This document shows, piece after piece, positions 46,101 to 53,815 of a stretch of 64,000 nt of DNA (within the stretch, counting starts at the first letter, position 1; every line of letters starts with the position of its first letter). The translations under genes and the position numbers were made by a program. A model generated the notes under the pieces. That model did no database searches. It had not been told where the DNA came from and saw only the letters and a program-made list of their open reading frames with translations. The DNA is from CAWCTB01 sp963798275 (GTDB taxonomy: Bacteria > Acidobacteriota > Terriglobia > Terriglobales > Acidobacteriaceae), in assembly GCA_963798275.1 (NCBI GenBank), contig CAWCTB010000015.1, positions 62,001 to 126,000 on the forward strand. The letters run 5' to 3'.

Positions 46101-46244
46101 GCCACCGGAATAGGCTCAGACACTCAGAAACCCTTCGCGATCGTCATTGTGGCAGGTTTGATCTCCCGGCTCTTCCTCGGATTCTTCGTCAATCCGGTGC
46201 TTTACCAGATGGTTGCCCGCGACGGAGATGTACTCCAGGTATAG
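43161..46244 (+). CDS. czcA: Heavy-metal RND efflux pump, CzcA family
   Basis: 1027 residues, intact. Twelve helices in the HME-RND arrangement. PDLSPPQVELITQWPGHAAE and VTLPLELEMNGVPQMVVMRS are typical of the CzcA/CusA family. The proton relay region IDFGIIIDGTVVMVENIY carries the two Asp and the Glu of divalent-cation pumps (as in CzcA D402, D408 and E415, known from Cupriavidus). YDRSELVKLTTDTVEDNLL is also conserved. Inner-membrane energy-coupled component; with the genes before it, it forms a tripartite pump. Cation preference is unproven; the conserved acids favour Zn/Co/Cd-type over Cu/Ag. Confidence 0.95.
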   Translation: MIHRIVQAALRQRFLVLMLTGFMMVAGIISFRRMPVDAYPDLSPPQVELITQWPGHAAEEVERLVTLPLELEMNGVPQMVVMRSISLYGLSDVILTFEDSTNDYFARQIVFERIAQANLPAGVTPTMAPLFSPSGLVYRYVLESPDRSPQELKTIEDWVVERAYRSVPGVADDSGFGGTVMQYQVLLDPARIYGYHLTVPQVMAALAANNSNAGGGFYSQGGQFYYVRGIGLVRNTADIGSIVVGSNNGAPIRIKDIGDVVIGHAPRLGEFGYQKNDDAVEGVILMLRGEQTQNVLKGVEAKTEELNRTILPQDVKIHPFYDRSELVKLTTDTVEDNLLRGMILVLVVLIFFLVSLRAAVIVALTIPLSLLFAFIVLHAHDGAANLLSIGAIDFGIIIDGTVVMVENIYRELALREGQTYELHSVILAAAKDVDRPIFYSVAVILAGYLPIYALSGPSAKLFHPMAETMSFALIGALILTLTLVPVLASYWFKKGVREHPNRAFEWMKRKYATQLDWALERPKLTIFMAALIFGATLLLIPFIGGEFMPHLDEGALWVRATMPYTISFEEASRVGPQIRAILMSYPQVTVVGSELGRPDDGTDPTGFFNCEFYVGLKPYKDKAWSGDINTKAKLIEAINQKLSAFPGIVFNYTQPAEDAVDEALTGLKSSLAVKIYGDDLTVLQDKAIQIKNALAKVPGFSDLTVVRELGQPSLLIDVDRDRIARYGINVADVEAVISAAVGGQAVTQVIQGEKLFDMVVRMQPQFRSSAHEIGELLVGTPDGKQIPLSQLANIQQGNGASFIYRENNSRYIGVQYSIEGRDLERAVRDGQRAVDRSVALPQGYWLSWGGEYSQFLAAKAQLSLIGPLALVIIFMILFALYGNFKFPVTIALGVVMTEPVGALIALKLTHTPFSVSSVLGLLALLGVSVETAVILVSYINKLRQEGMDIRTATREASLLRLRPITMTALVACLGLLPAALATGIGSDTQKPFAIVIVAGLISRLFLGFFVNPVLYQMVARDGDVLQV

Positions 46245-46561
46245 CCTTCTGGCGGGACGCAACGGAATCTCCGCGTAGTCGAGACTAGCGACTGCTGCCT
46301 CAAAATCACCGGCCTCGGAGGGTGGCCTGACAGGAGGAAGGACCGAAGCTGCGTGCTCCTTCAACCAACTGTGTGCTGCAAAGGTATGGAAACTTTGCAG
46401 GTGATCCAGGCGATTGCAGCGGCTGAATGGTGAGGGCAAGTCGGTGGCGTGCCGGACGTAGATACTCGGGTCCATGAGCCTGAGAGCAGCTGATGTTCGC
46501 GCAATTTGTGCGCAACTACCAACGTTCTGCTGCTAGAGCTATTGTTTTTGGATACAAAGTC
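46245..46561. other. Spacer between czcA and tRNA-Leu
   Basis: 317 bases with no gene and no clear terminator. Contains an imperfect palindrome GCGCAATTTGTGCGC near 46498-46512. Probably holds the right boundary of the efflux island. Confidence 0.4.
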
Positions 46562-46646
46562 TGGTGCGGAAGGGGGGACTTGAACCCCCATGCCTTTCGG
46601 CGCCACCCCCTCAAGATGGTGTGTCTGCCAATTTCACCACTTCCGC
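46562..46646 (-). tRNA. tRNA-Leu (anticodon GAG)
   Basis: On the minus strand: acceptor GCGGAAG...CTTCCGC, the D-arm begins TGGTGAAATTGGCAGAC, anticodon arm CCATC-TTGAGGG-GGTGG (anticodon GAG), a long type II variable arm (GCGCCGAAAGGCAT), T-arm GGGGG-TTCAAGT-CCCCC, discriminator A and encoded CCA (46562-46564). In Escherichia coli the tRNA-Leu(GAG) gene sits beside secG. Here it is beside tpiA, and secG is beyond the efflux island. Confidence 0.93.
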
Positions 46647-46826
46647 GCACACGAGGTCCCGAGTCCATGCGGAATCGGGGTTCAGGCAGAAACGTAGAGG
46701 CAAACTAAGTATAGCAAATTGAGTGGCTCACGAGAACTTGTCGCCCTCACCAGTGGCGGCAAATCCTCCGCGCTTTAGAAGTGAATGCCGAATCCAAAGA
46801 TCGGGCCGCCCGAGGTCGCGGGTGGC

Positions 46827-47579
46827 CTAATACTTCACAATCTTGACGAACGTTTTTGCGTCGAGGCTGGCGCCCCCGACCAGCGCCCCGTCGATCTCTT
46901 CTTCGCTCATCAGGGCAGTCGCGTTATCGGGCTTCACACTGCCTCCGTAGAGAATCCTCAGCCCGTCGGCAAATTCCTGGCCGAAGGCTTTGGCGGCTTC
47001 TCCACGGATGACCAAATGGGCATCAGCGGCCATCTGGGGCGTGGCAGTTTTGCCGGTACCGATGGCCCAGACCGGTTCATAAGCGACGGTCAACCTGGCG
47101 GCCTTGCGAGCCGAGATGCCGTTGAAAGCCCGCATGCACTGCCGCCGCAGAACGTCTTCGGTGAGCCCGGCTTCGCGTTCTTCGAGGACCTCTCCCACAC
47201 AGACGATGGGCGTCAGGCCGCTCTCCAGAGCGACTTCGAGCTTGCGGTTCACGCTGTCGTCAGTCTCGTTGAAATACTGGCGCCGCTCCGAGTGTCCGAT
47301 GATGACGTGCGTGACGTTGATGGCGTTCAACATGCCGACGGAGATTTCGCCGGTGAACGCGCCTTCTTTTTCCCAGTGCACGTTCTGCGCGCCTACCGCG
47401 ACGTTGGATCCCGCGGCTGCGGCGACGGCAGCCTGCAAATCGACATAGGGCGGACAAACCACGATTTCGTCGCGGGTATGGTCGGCAACCAGCGGCAGGA
47501 ATTCCTGGAAGAAGGCGGTGGTTTCCTCGGGCGTCTTGTACATCTTCCAGTTGGCGGCAATTAGCTTTTTTCGAGGCAT
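46827..47579 (-). CDS. tpiA: Triosephosphate isomerase
   Basis: Interconverts dihydroxyacetone phosphate and glyceraldehyde-3-phosphate. MPRKKLIAANWKMYK carries the catalytic Lys, IIGHSERR the electrophilic His, and AYEPVWAIGTG the Glu base. ILYGGSVKPDNA is the phosphate-binding loop. 250 residues, normal length. ATG 47579 is chosen; the upstream ATG at 47615 adds a non-family leader and overlaps the OGFr-like gene. Third enzyme of the gap-pgk-tpiA block; the insert between pgk and tpiA is the OGFr-like gene. Intact. Confidence 0.95.
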   Translation of the reverse strand: MPRKKLIAANWKMYKTPEETTAFFQEFLPLVADHTRDEIVVCPPYVDLQAAVAAAAGSNVAVGAQNVHWEKEGAFTGEISVGMLNAINVTHVIIGHSERRQYFNETDDSVNRKLEVALESGLTPIVCVGEVLEEREAGLTEDVLRRQCMRAFNGISARKAARLTVAYEPVWAIGTGKTATPQMAADAHLVIRGEAAKAFGQEFADGLRILYGGSVKPDNATALMSEEEIDGALVGGASLDAKTFVKIVKY

Positions 47580-47598
47580 TGCTTGTCCTGTCGAAATC

Positions 47599-48150
47599 TT
47601 AAGATAGGTGCTCAACAGCTTCAGACCAGAACTTGAAGGTACGCGCCGGAATCCGGCCTGCCGGGCCGTGCTCGTAAACTGCCCGCAGGGCGTCGTAGAA
47701 CGCCTTGGCAGAGGCTGACATCCCTGCCGCGCACAGCGATTTGAGGATGCGGGTGATCCGGAGGTAGTTGTGGTTATAGGGGTCCAGCCAGCGGCTGCTT
47801 CGCTCCACCCAATCTTCGGATTGTCTTACTGAAGGACTCCCGCTCGTGTAGAACAGGGTGAATCCATAGAACGCGAGCATCCTTTTTAGTGCCCGTTGCA
47901 TGTTCTTCTGTATCTGCTCTTCCGAACGAAACGTTGCGATGTCGTCGGAGCTCAGGGTTGGCGCAGTCAGATTGAAAGCGCTGGGCGTGGGCAGCGGGAA
48001 GAGCCACTGAATATAGTCGTGGATGTGTTCGAGTTCCGAATCGTTAAACATCAGGATGTCGTCAAGGAGCCTCCCCCGGTCGTCGGTGGATCTTCCCATA
48101 TAAAAATTGACCAGCCTGCTCGGTTGAACCTGCGCGCCAGGTTTTAACAT
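47599..48150 (-). CDS. Opioid growth factor receptor (OGFr)-like conserved-region protein
   Basis: 183 residues. RLVNFYMGRSTDDRGRLLDD, LEHIHDYIQWLFPLPTPSA, then LKRMLAFYGFTLF are the signature of the OGFr conserved region, first described in animals and also widespread in bacteria. Helical, no signal or membrane segment. Function in bacteria unknown to me. Sits between pgk and tpiA on the same strand; its stop is 20 bases before the tpiA ATG. Intact. Confidence 0.82.
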   Translation of the reverse strand: MLKPGAQVQPSRLVNFYMGRSTDDRGRLLDDILMFNDSELEHIHDYIQWLFPLPTPSAFNLTAPTLSSDDIATFRSEEQIQKNMQRALKRMLAFYGFTLFYTSGSPSVRQSEDWVERSSRWLDPYNHNYLRITRILKSLCAAGMSASAKAFYDALRAVYEHGPAGRIPARTFKFWSEAVEHLS

Positions 48151-48216
48151 GACCCAACTCCAACCGATGGGCAGGCGCGCTCGCCGATGCGAGACGCGCC
48201 ATTCGCCAAACTCAGG

Positions 48217-49425
48217 TTACTTGTTGCTGAGCGCTTCGACCCCCGGCAATTTCTTGCCTTCCAGGAATTCCAGCGACGCGCCGCCGCCGGTTGAAATATG
48301 GGTGATCTTGTCGGCAACACCTGCAGCTTTCACTGCGGCTACGCTGTCACCGCCGCCCACAATCGACGTCGCCGCCCCGTTATCGGCTACCGCCTGCGCG
48401 ATCTTCTTGGTGCCTTTGGCGAAAGCATCGATTTCGAAGACGCCCATGGGACCGTTCCACACGATGGTGCGCGCGAGACCGATCTCGGCGGTAAACAACT
48501 CGATCGACTTCGGCCCGATATCGAGCGCCATCATGTCAGCGGGAATGGCTTGACCTTCCCCGATGTTGCGGATATGCGCGCTGGCGTCCACTTTGTCGGC
48601 AACCACGTGATCGACGGGCAGGAGGAACCTGACGTTGTGTGCCTTGGCCTCGGCGAGCGTCTGTGCCGCCAGTGCCACCTTGTCAGCCTCGAGCAGCGAC
48701 TTGCCGATTTCGTGCCCTTGCGCTTTCAGGAAGGTGTAGGCCATGCCGCCGCCGACAATCAAGACGTCGACCTTGCCCATCAGGTGCTGAATGACGCCGA
48801 TCTTGTCGCTCACCTTGGCGCCGCCCAGTATGGCCACAAACGGCTTCTGGGGATGAGTCAGGGCCTTGCCCAGATACTCCAGTTCCTTTTCCATAAGCAG
48901 TCCGGCGGCGCTCTTCTGCACGAAGTGGGTGATGCCTTCGGTGGAAGCGTGAGCGCGATGGGCCGAGCCGAACGCGTCATTGACGTAGTAGTCGCAGAGC
49001 TTGGCAAGATGTTTGGCGAAGTTGGGATCGTTGGCCTCTTCCTCGGCATGGAAGCGCAAGTTCTCGAGCAGGAGCGTCTGGCCCTGTTCCAGTTTCGTCG
49101 ACATCTCTTCGGCCTGCATGCCGATGCAGTCGGGAGAGAACCCAACGTTCTCGCCGCGTCGCAGCACGTCATCCAGAAGAATGCGTAGACGCTCCGCGAC
49201 CGGCTTGAGGCTCATCTTGGCATTGGGCTTGCCCTTGGGACGCCCGAGGTGCGAAGCCAGGATCAGGCGAGCGCCGTGCCGCAGGGCATATTCGATGCTG
49301 GGGAGCGTCTCGCGAATGCGGGTGTCATCCATCACGCGTCCGTCATCGAGGGGAACGTTGAAGTCGACCCGCATGAAGACTCGTTTGTTGTTCAGGGGAA
49401 GATCGCGAATGGATAACTTCGACAT
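48217..49425 (-). CDS. pgk: Phosphoglycerate kinase
   Basis: 402 residues. The N-terminus (RDLPLNNKRVFMRVDFNVPL) and ASHLGRPKG are the substrate-binding signature. Later DKIGVIQHLMGKVD, NGPMGVFEIDAFAKGT and GGGDSVAAVKAAG form the ATP side. Makes ATP from 1,3-bisphosphoglycerate. Follows gap on the same strand at a distance of 194 bases, so it may share a transcript. Intact and typical. Confidence 0.97.
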   Translation of the reverse strand: MSKLSIRDLPLNNKRVFMRVDFNVPLDDGRVMDDTRIRETLPSIEYALRHGARLILASHLGRPKGKPNAKMSLKPVAERLRILLDDVLRRGENVGFSPDCIGMQAEEMSTKLEQGQTLLLENLRFHAEEEANDPNFAKHLAKLCDYYVNDAFGSAHRAHASTEGITHFVQKSAAGLLMEKELEYLGKALTHPQKPFVAILGGAKVSDKIGVIQHLMGKVDVLIVGGGMAYTFLKAQGHEIGKSLLEADKVALAAQTLAEAKAHNVRFLLPVDHVVADKVDASAHIRNIGEGQAIPADMMALDIGPKSIELFTAEIGLARTIVWNGPMGVFEIDAFAKGTKKIAQAVADNGAATSIVGGGDSVAAVKAAGVADKITHISTGGGASLEFLEGKKLPGVEALSNK

Positions 49426-49619
49426 AAAATCAGCCCTCTCATGCTGCGAACTGCTTAGCCGGAGTAGAAGCCGCCATCGGCGTGAATTTTTGCGGCGCGC
49501 GCGGCCCAGGCGAGATTCGAAGTCTGGAACGGCCCGGCAGAGTTGCGCCCTGCCGGGCTTGAATCATGCTCAGTGACCAGCGTCGCCGCAGGTGCAACCA
49601 TTCAGGAGCCGGTCAGTGT

Positions 49620-50630
49620 TTACAGGCCCTTCTGACCAAAGTAGTTAATCAGGTCGCGGACACGGCAGGAGTATCCCCACTCGTTGTCGTACCACGCGAT
49701 CACTTTCACGCAGTTGCCGCCGACGACCCGGGTCATGAGCGAATCGACTATGGATGACCGCGAGTCTCCCTTGAAATCGCTCGACACCAGTTCTTCCGTC
49801 GTGTAGCCCAGGTAGCCCTTCAGCGGACCGGCTTCCGAGGCCGCCTTCAACGCGTTGTTCACCTCTTCCACCGTAGTGGCCTTCTCGACCCAGACCACCA
49901 GATCGACGACCGACACGTTCGGTGTCGGAACGCGCATGGCGAATCCGTCGAGCTTGCCCTTCAGTTCCGGGATGGCCAGGTAGACGGCTTTGGCAGCTCC
50001 GGTCGAGGTTGGAATCATCGACAAGGCAGCCGCACGCGCCCGTCGCAGGTCCTTGTGGGGGAAGTCGAGGATAACCTGGTCGTTGGTGTACGAGTGAATG
50101 GTCGTCATGGTGCCAGAGACGATCTTGAACTTGTCGTTGATCACCTTGGCCACTGGCGCCAGGCAGTTGGTGGTACAGGAAGCGTTGGAGACGACGTTGT
50201 GCTTCGCCGGATCGTACTTGTCCTCGTTCACGCCGAGAACGATGGTGATGTCTTCGCCGGTCGCCGGCGCTGAGATGATGACCTTCTTAACCGTGCCGTG
50301 CAGGTGCTGTTTGGCCAGTTCGGCTTTGGTGAACCTGCCGGTTGACTCAATAACAACCTGAACCCCGAAACGGCTCCAGTCGAGTTTTGCAGGGTCCTTC
50401 TCGGAGAAGACGTGGATCTTCTTGCCATCGACCATGATAAAGTCTTCGCCCGCCGTAACGTCGATGCGAAGATTGCCAAGAACGGAGTCGTACTTCAGAA
50501 GATGGGCCAGAGTTTTCGGGCTGGTCAGGTCGTTTACCGCAACAATGTGAATATTTTTGTCGTCCAGAGCGGTACGAAGAACATTGCGGCCGATACGTCC
50601 AAAGCCGTTAATACCAACTTTAATCGCCAT
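49620..50630 (-). CDS. gap: Glyceraldehyde-3-phosphate dehydrogenase, type I
   Basis: 336 residues. The NAD fold is KVGINGFGRIGRNVLR, the catalytic Cys is in SNASCTTNCLAPV, with His in the following region and WYDNEWGYSCRV near the end. Oxidises glyceraldehyde-3-phosphate with phosphate. ATG 50630 has GAGGTGAT upstream. First of the glycolytic genes. The 50,631-50,781 spacer is divergent towards the PNK-like kinase gene. Intact. Confidence 0.97.
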   Translation of the reverse strand: MAIKVGINGFGRIGRNVLRTALDDKNIHIVAVNDLTSPKTLAHLLKYDSVLGNLRIDVTAGEDFIMVDGKKIHVFSEKDPAKLDWSRFGVQVVIESTGRFTKAELAKQHLHGTVKKVIISAPATGEDITIVLGVNEDKYDPAKHNVVSNASCTTNCLAPVAKVINDKFKIVSGTMTTIHSYTNDQVILDFPHKDLRRARAAALSMIPTSTGAAKAVYLAIPELKGKLDGFAMRVPTPNVSVVDLVVWVEKATTVEEVNNALKAASEAGPLKGYLGYTTEELVSSDFKGDSRSSIVDSLMTRVVGGNCVKVIAWYDNEWGYSCRVRDLINYFGQKGL

Positions 50631-50781
50631 ATCACCTCGCTAGGAATAATGTAGAAGAGCTATGTAGCGCAAACTGCGTGCGTAGAACCGGTGTAGATCA
50701 GTCAAAAAAAGAGTAGCACCCAGCGGAGGGTGAGGCAAATGGCGGTGATCACAGCAGGTTACGGGCGTAAGTCACACCCAG

Positions 50782-51807
50782 ATGTTGATGCACCAGACAT
50801 TGCCCCCGCCTAGGCCGCCGTGTTACAAGTGCAACATGCGCAGATGGATGCGCGACCGCGGCAAGCGGCGCAAACAACAGCCAGAACAGCCGGGGCAGGA
50901 AACTCCGGCACCACTCCAGCCCAAGTTTCCCGAACCAGCCGGGGAAGACTATGAAAGCGGCGAACACCCCGGCAACGAACTCCAGCCGGAAGTGTCCCCA
51001 GAGCCGACCGAAGGCGAGGCGGCCGCAGGACCCGGCGGCCCGGAGAATGCAGAGCCCGCACGGCAGCGTTCCCGCCGTCGCGGACGGCGCGGACGCGGCG
51101 GCAACCGGCCCCAAGCTCCATCGCAGGTACCGGGGTTGCCCCGACCGGGTGGCCCGACTGGCGAAGCAGCAGAGGCCGAAGCTCCCACGGCGACGGCTGA
51201 ACCGGCGCGGGTCGCGGCCCCAGCCGGCGCTAATCAAGCGGCCAAGAAGAGCAAGGGTGCGGTGGTGCTTTCGATCGGACTGCCGGGCTCGGGCAAGAGT
51301 ACCTGGTTCAAGCGGCACAATATCCTTCCGCTCTCCAGCGATATGGTTCGCATTTTGCTGTTCGACGACGTCACCGAACAGCGCTATCAGGATCTGGTGT
51401 TCTCGACATTGCGTTCTATGTTGCGGGCACGCCTGCTGGCCAAGCGTCCCTGGAACTACGTCGACGCGACCAACCTCTCGCCCCACGAGCGGCGTAGCTG
51501 GGTAAAGCTGGCGCACGACTTCGGATATGAAGCGCATGCCGTTTTCTTCGACGTGCCTCCCGAGGTCTGTATCGAGCGCAACCGCCGCCGCGAGCGCAAT
51601 GTGCCGGAAGAAGTGATGCAGCGCATGGCCAATAAGCTGCGGCCTCCGAAATTCGAAGAGGGATTCTCCAAGATCACAGTCGTTCGCCTGAAGAAGAAAG
51701 AAGAGGAAGGGCCGCCGAGCGGGGAAGAGCCGCGGCAGGAGTTTGCCATCGCGCCTGACCAAGGAGAGAGGCCCGAGCCGCTGAATCAGGCGGATGCGGA
51801 GTACTAG
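50782..51807 (+). CDS. PNK-like P-loop kinase with disordered Arg/Gly/Pro-rich N-terminus
   Basis: 341 residues. Residues about 1-155 are low complexity, rich in P, E, A and G, with a basic RQRSRRRGRRGRGGNRP patch like RGG boxes. The rest is a kinase domain of the T4-polynucleotide-kinase type: Walker A GLPGSGKSTWFKRH, SSDMVRILLFDD, NYVDATNLSPHERRSWV and the lid IERNRRRERNVPEEVMQRM. Probably phosphorylates a nucleic-acid or nucleotide 5'-OH (inference). The start is uncertain: ATG 50782, 50788 and 50836 are all possible and none has a strong ribosome site. Ends before a terminator. Confidence 0.75.
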   Translation: MLMHQTLPPPRPPCYKCNMRRWMRDRGKRRKQQPEQPGQETPAPLQPKFPEPAGEDYESGEHPGNELQPEVSPEPTEGEAAAGPGGPENAEPARQRSRRRGRRGRGGNRPQAPSQVPGLPRPGGPTGEAAEAEAPTATAEPARVAAPAGANQAAKKSKGAVVLSIGLPGSGKSTWFKRHNILPLSSDMVRILLFDDVTEQRYQDLVFSTLRSMLRARLLAKRPWNYVDATNLSPHERRSWVKLAHDFGYEAHAVFFDVPPEVCIERNRRRERNVPEEVMQRMANKLRPPKFEEGFSKITVVRLKKKEEEGPPSGEEPRQEFAIAPDQGERPEPLNQADAEY

Positions 51808-51833
51808 GCGCCTCGACGTTTTTGTTTGAGCGG

Positions 51834-51856
51834 AGCGGCCTGCCCGGCCGCTTTTC
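51834..51856 (+). terminator. Rho-independent terminator after the kinase gene
   Basis: AGCGGCC (51834-51840), loop TGCCC, GGCCGCT (51846-51852), then TTTC. It lies 27 bases after the stop at 51807. Confidence 0.75.
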
Positions 51857-52009
51857 ATTCGGTAGTAACAATTCTTTCGCCACAACTCTTCGCTGCGCCG
51901 CTGCCGGACCACCAGGCTGGCAGCTTCCGGGTCGCCGCGGTGACGCCGCGTGATACCATTCGGTTTCCCCCCCATTTCCAGCTCACATCACGTAAGGGAG
52001 TCGCTTGTC

Positions 52010-52852
52010 ATGGATATCAACGTTAACAACCTCATGCAGTCCGGTGTCGCCCTGCTGATCGCACTGGGCCTGAAGATACTGGAAGCCCTCGCACTATGGA
52101 TAGTCGGCCGCTGGCTGATTCACATCGCCACCAGCATGATCGGCAAGGCGATGACTAAGCAGAAGATCGATCCCACCCTGATCCGCTGGATTCAGAATGC
52201 GGTCGCGGCGCTGCTCAACATCGCATTGGTAGTTGCCATCCTGGGTTTCTTCGGGGTGCAGACCACGACCTTTGCGGCGTTGATTGCTGCCGCAGGCATC
52301 GCCATCGGCATGGCCTGGAGTGGACTGCTCTCAAACTTCGCCGCCGGTGTGTTCATGGTGATCCTGCAGCCATTCAAGGTGGGAGACTTTGTTGTAGCCG
52401 GTGGCGTCATGGGCACGGTGGAAGAGGTCGGTCTCTTCGTCACCTCTATCAATACCCTGGACAACGTCCGCAACATCGTTGGCAATGGCAAGATCTTCGG
52501 CGACGTGATTCAGAACTACTCCCACAACCCCTACCGCCGTGTGGACCTAACCGCCCAGTTAGCGCACGGAGTTGACGTGCACGTCGCTATGGCCCTGCTG
52601 AAGGCCGACCTGGCGAAGATTCCTAACGTGATGCAGCAGCCCGCGCCGGATGTTGAAATTCTCACCTTCACCCTCGCCGGTCCGGTGTTGGCGGTGCGTC
52701 CCTATTGCAACAATAAGGATTACTGGCAGGTGTACTTCGACACCAACAAGCTGATCAAAGATAAGTTCACTCAGGCCGGTTTTGCCGTGCCGGAACAGCA
52801 CTACGCCATTCGTGGCGCAGGTGGCGCCTTGGCGATGTCGCAGAACGTCTAG
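52010..52852 (+). CDS. mscS: MscS-family mechanosensitive channel
   Basis: 280 residues. Three N-terminal helices; the pore helix is rich in Ala and Gly (AALIAAAGIAIGMAWSGLLS). The beta domain begins FKVGDFVVAGGVMGTVEEVG and continues with TLDNVRNIVGNGKIFGDVIQ. A small-conductance channel that releases solutes on osmotic downshock, inner membrane. ATG 52010 has AAGGGAG 7 bases upstream; an upstream ATG at 51950 has none. Ends before a strong terminator. Intact, normal length. Confidence 0.93.
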   Translation: MDINVNNLMQSGVALLIALGLKILEALALWIVGRWLIHIATSMIGKAMTKQKIDPTLIRWIQNAVAALLNIALVVAILGFFGVQTTTFAALIAAAGIAIGMAWSGLLSNFAAGVFMVILQPFKVGDFVVAGGVMGTVEEVGLFVTSINTLDNVRNIVGNGKIFGDVIQNYSHNPYRRVDLTAQLAHGVDVHVAMALLKADLAKIPNVMQQPAPDVEILTFTLAGPVLAVRPYCNNKDYWQVYFDTNKLIKDKFTQAGFAVPEQHYAIRGAGGALAMSQNV

Positions 52853-52884
52853 CGGTTGCGGTAAGACGCTCGAACCTTGAGGCA

Positions 52885-52918
52885 ACAGGGCGGTTCCCGG
52901 ACCGTCCTGTTCGTTTTT
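52885..52918 (+). terminator. Rho-independent terminator after mscS
   Basis: ACAGGGCGGT, loop TCCCGG, ACCGTCCTGT (one G-T pair), then TCGTTTTTG. Confidence 0.85.
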
Positions 52919-53059
52919 GCGCACTGTTGCTGTGACGGCCGGGTGAATAAGCCGCAATGGGCGATAACCTGTTCCGTCGCGGCACGTCTATTTCGTGTGT
53001 TTGGATTCTTGGGAAATTACGGAATGTTTAGCGCGGCCCCGTATTGAGAAAAAATCCTG

Positions 53060-53656
53060 ATGGCCGTAGATTTACGAGAGCTTACTGAGAATCTTGTTCG
53101 CTTTTACGACTTCCGGGACAAGATCGTGCTTTTTGTCGGAGCGGGAGGCAGGCAACTTCTCGACCCTTCAGCCGGCACCAGGAAGTTGATCGCCATCGAT
53201 CGGGATACCGAATCTCTCAGGGAACTGACCGCGAATATCGCGGCAAACGGCTGGCAGAATTCCGTTGAGGTTGTTGCCTCTAGTTTCGACGACGTCACCA
53301 TGGCTGGGGACGTCGTCTATTTCGAATTTTGCCTGCATGAGATGAACGATCCTGAGAAGTCATTGCGGCATGCGCGCTGTCTTGCGCCCGACATTGTGGT
53401 ATATGACCACTCGCCAAGATCCGAATGGGTCTTCTACGGCGCTGAGGAGGACAAAGTTCGTGCCAGCACCGAGGCCATGGAGTGCTTTGGCATCCGGCGG
53501 CGCGAGGCGTTTCGAGCCGAACAGCGCTTTGCGCAGTATGGCGAGTTGCTTGCCAAACTGGCCGGGCAAGGTGAGGTGGCAATCCAGCGGGCGCAACGCT
53601 ACGCAGGCGTCACAAACATTGCCATTCCCATGGACTACGAAGTGGTTCTGCTGTAG
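53060..53656 (+). CDS. Class I SAM-dependent methyltransferase
   Basis: 198 residues with a Rossmann methyltransferase pattern: IVLFVGAGGRQLLDPSAG (motif I), KLIAIDRDTESLREL (motif II acidic end), VVYFEFCLHEMNDPEKSLRH (motif IV) and PDIVVYDHSPRSEWVF. Probably methylates a small molecule; no specific substrate can be named. The GxGGRQ loop is slightly unusual for the family. Stands alone between mscS and a secreted protein. Intact. Confidence 0.75.
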   Translation: MAVDLRELTENLVRFYDFRDKIVLFVGAGGRQLLDPSAGTRKLIAIDRDTESLRELTANIAANGWQNSVEVVASSFDDVTMAGDVVYFEFCLHEMNDPEKSLRHARCLAPDIVVYDHSPRSEWVFYGAEEDKVRASTEAMECFGIRRREAFRAEQRFAQYGELLAKLAGQGEVAIQRAQRYAGVTNIAIPMDYEVVLL

Positions 53657-53815
53657 CGAGGCCATGAGGTTGAAGTGCCTCGGCGGCAAGTCGCGAGCGG
53701 TTTTTACGCCTCAGAGAAGGGTGACTCGAGTTCCGAGCGCTCTCTTCTGGATATGCGAAGCTATAACGTGCTTCCCCAATTCGACTTTCAACGTACCCTG
53801 GTGCGGAGGTGAGCA

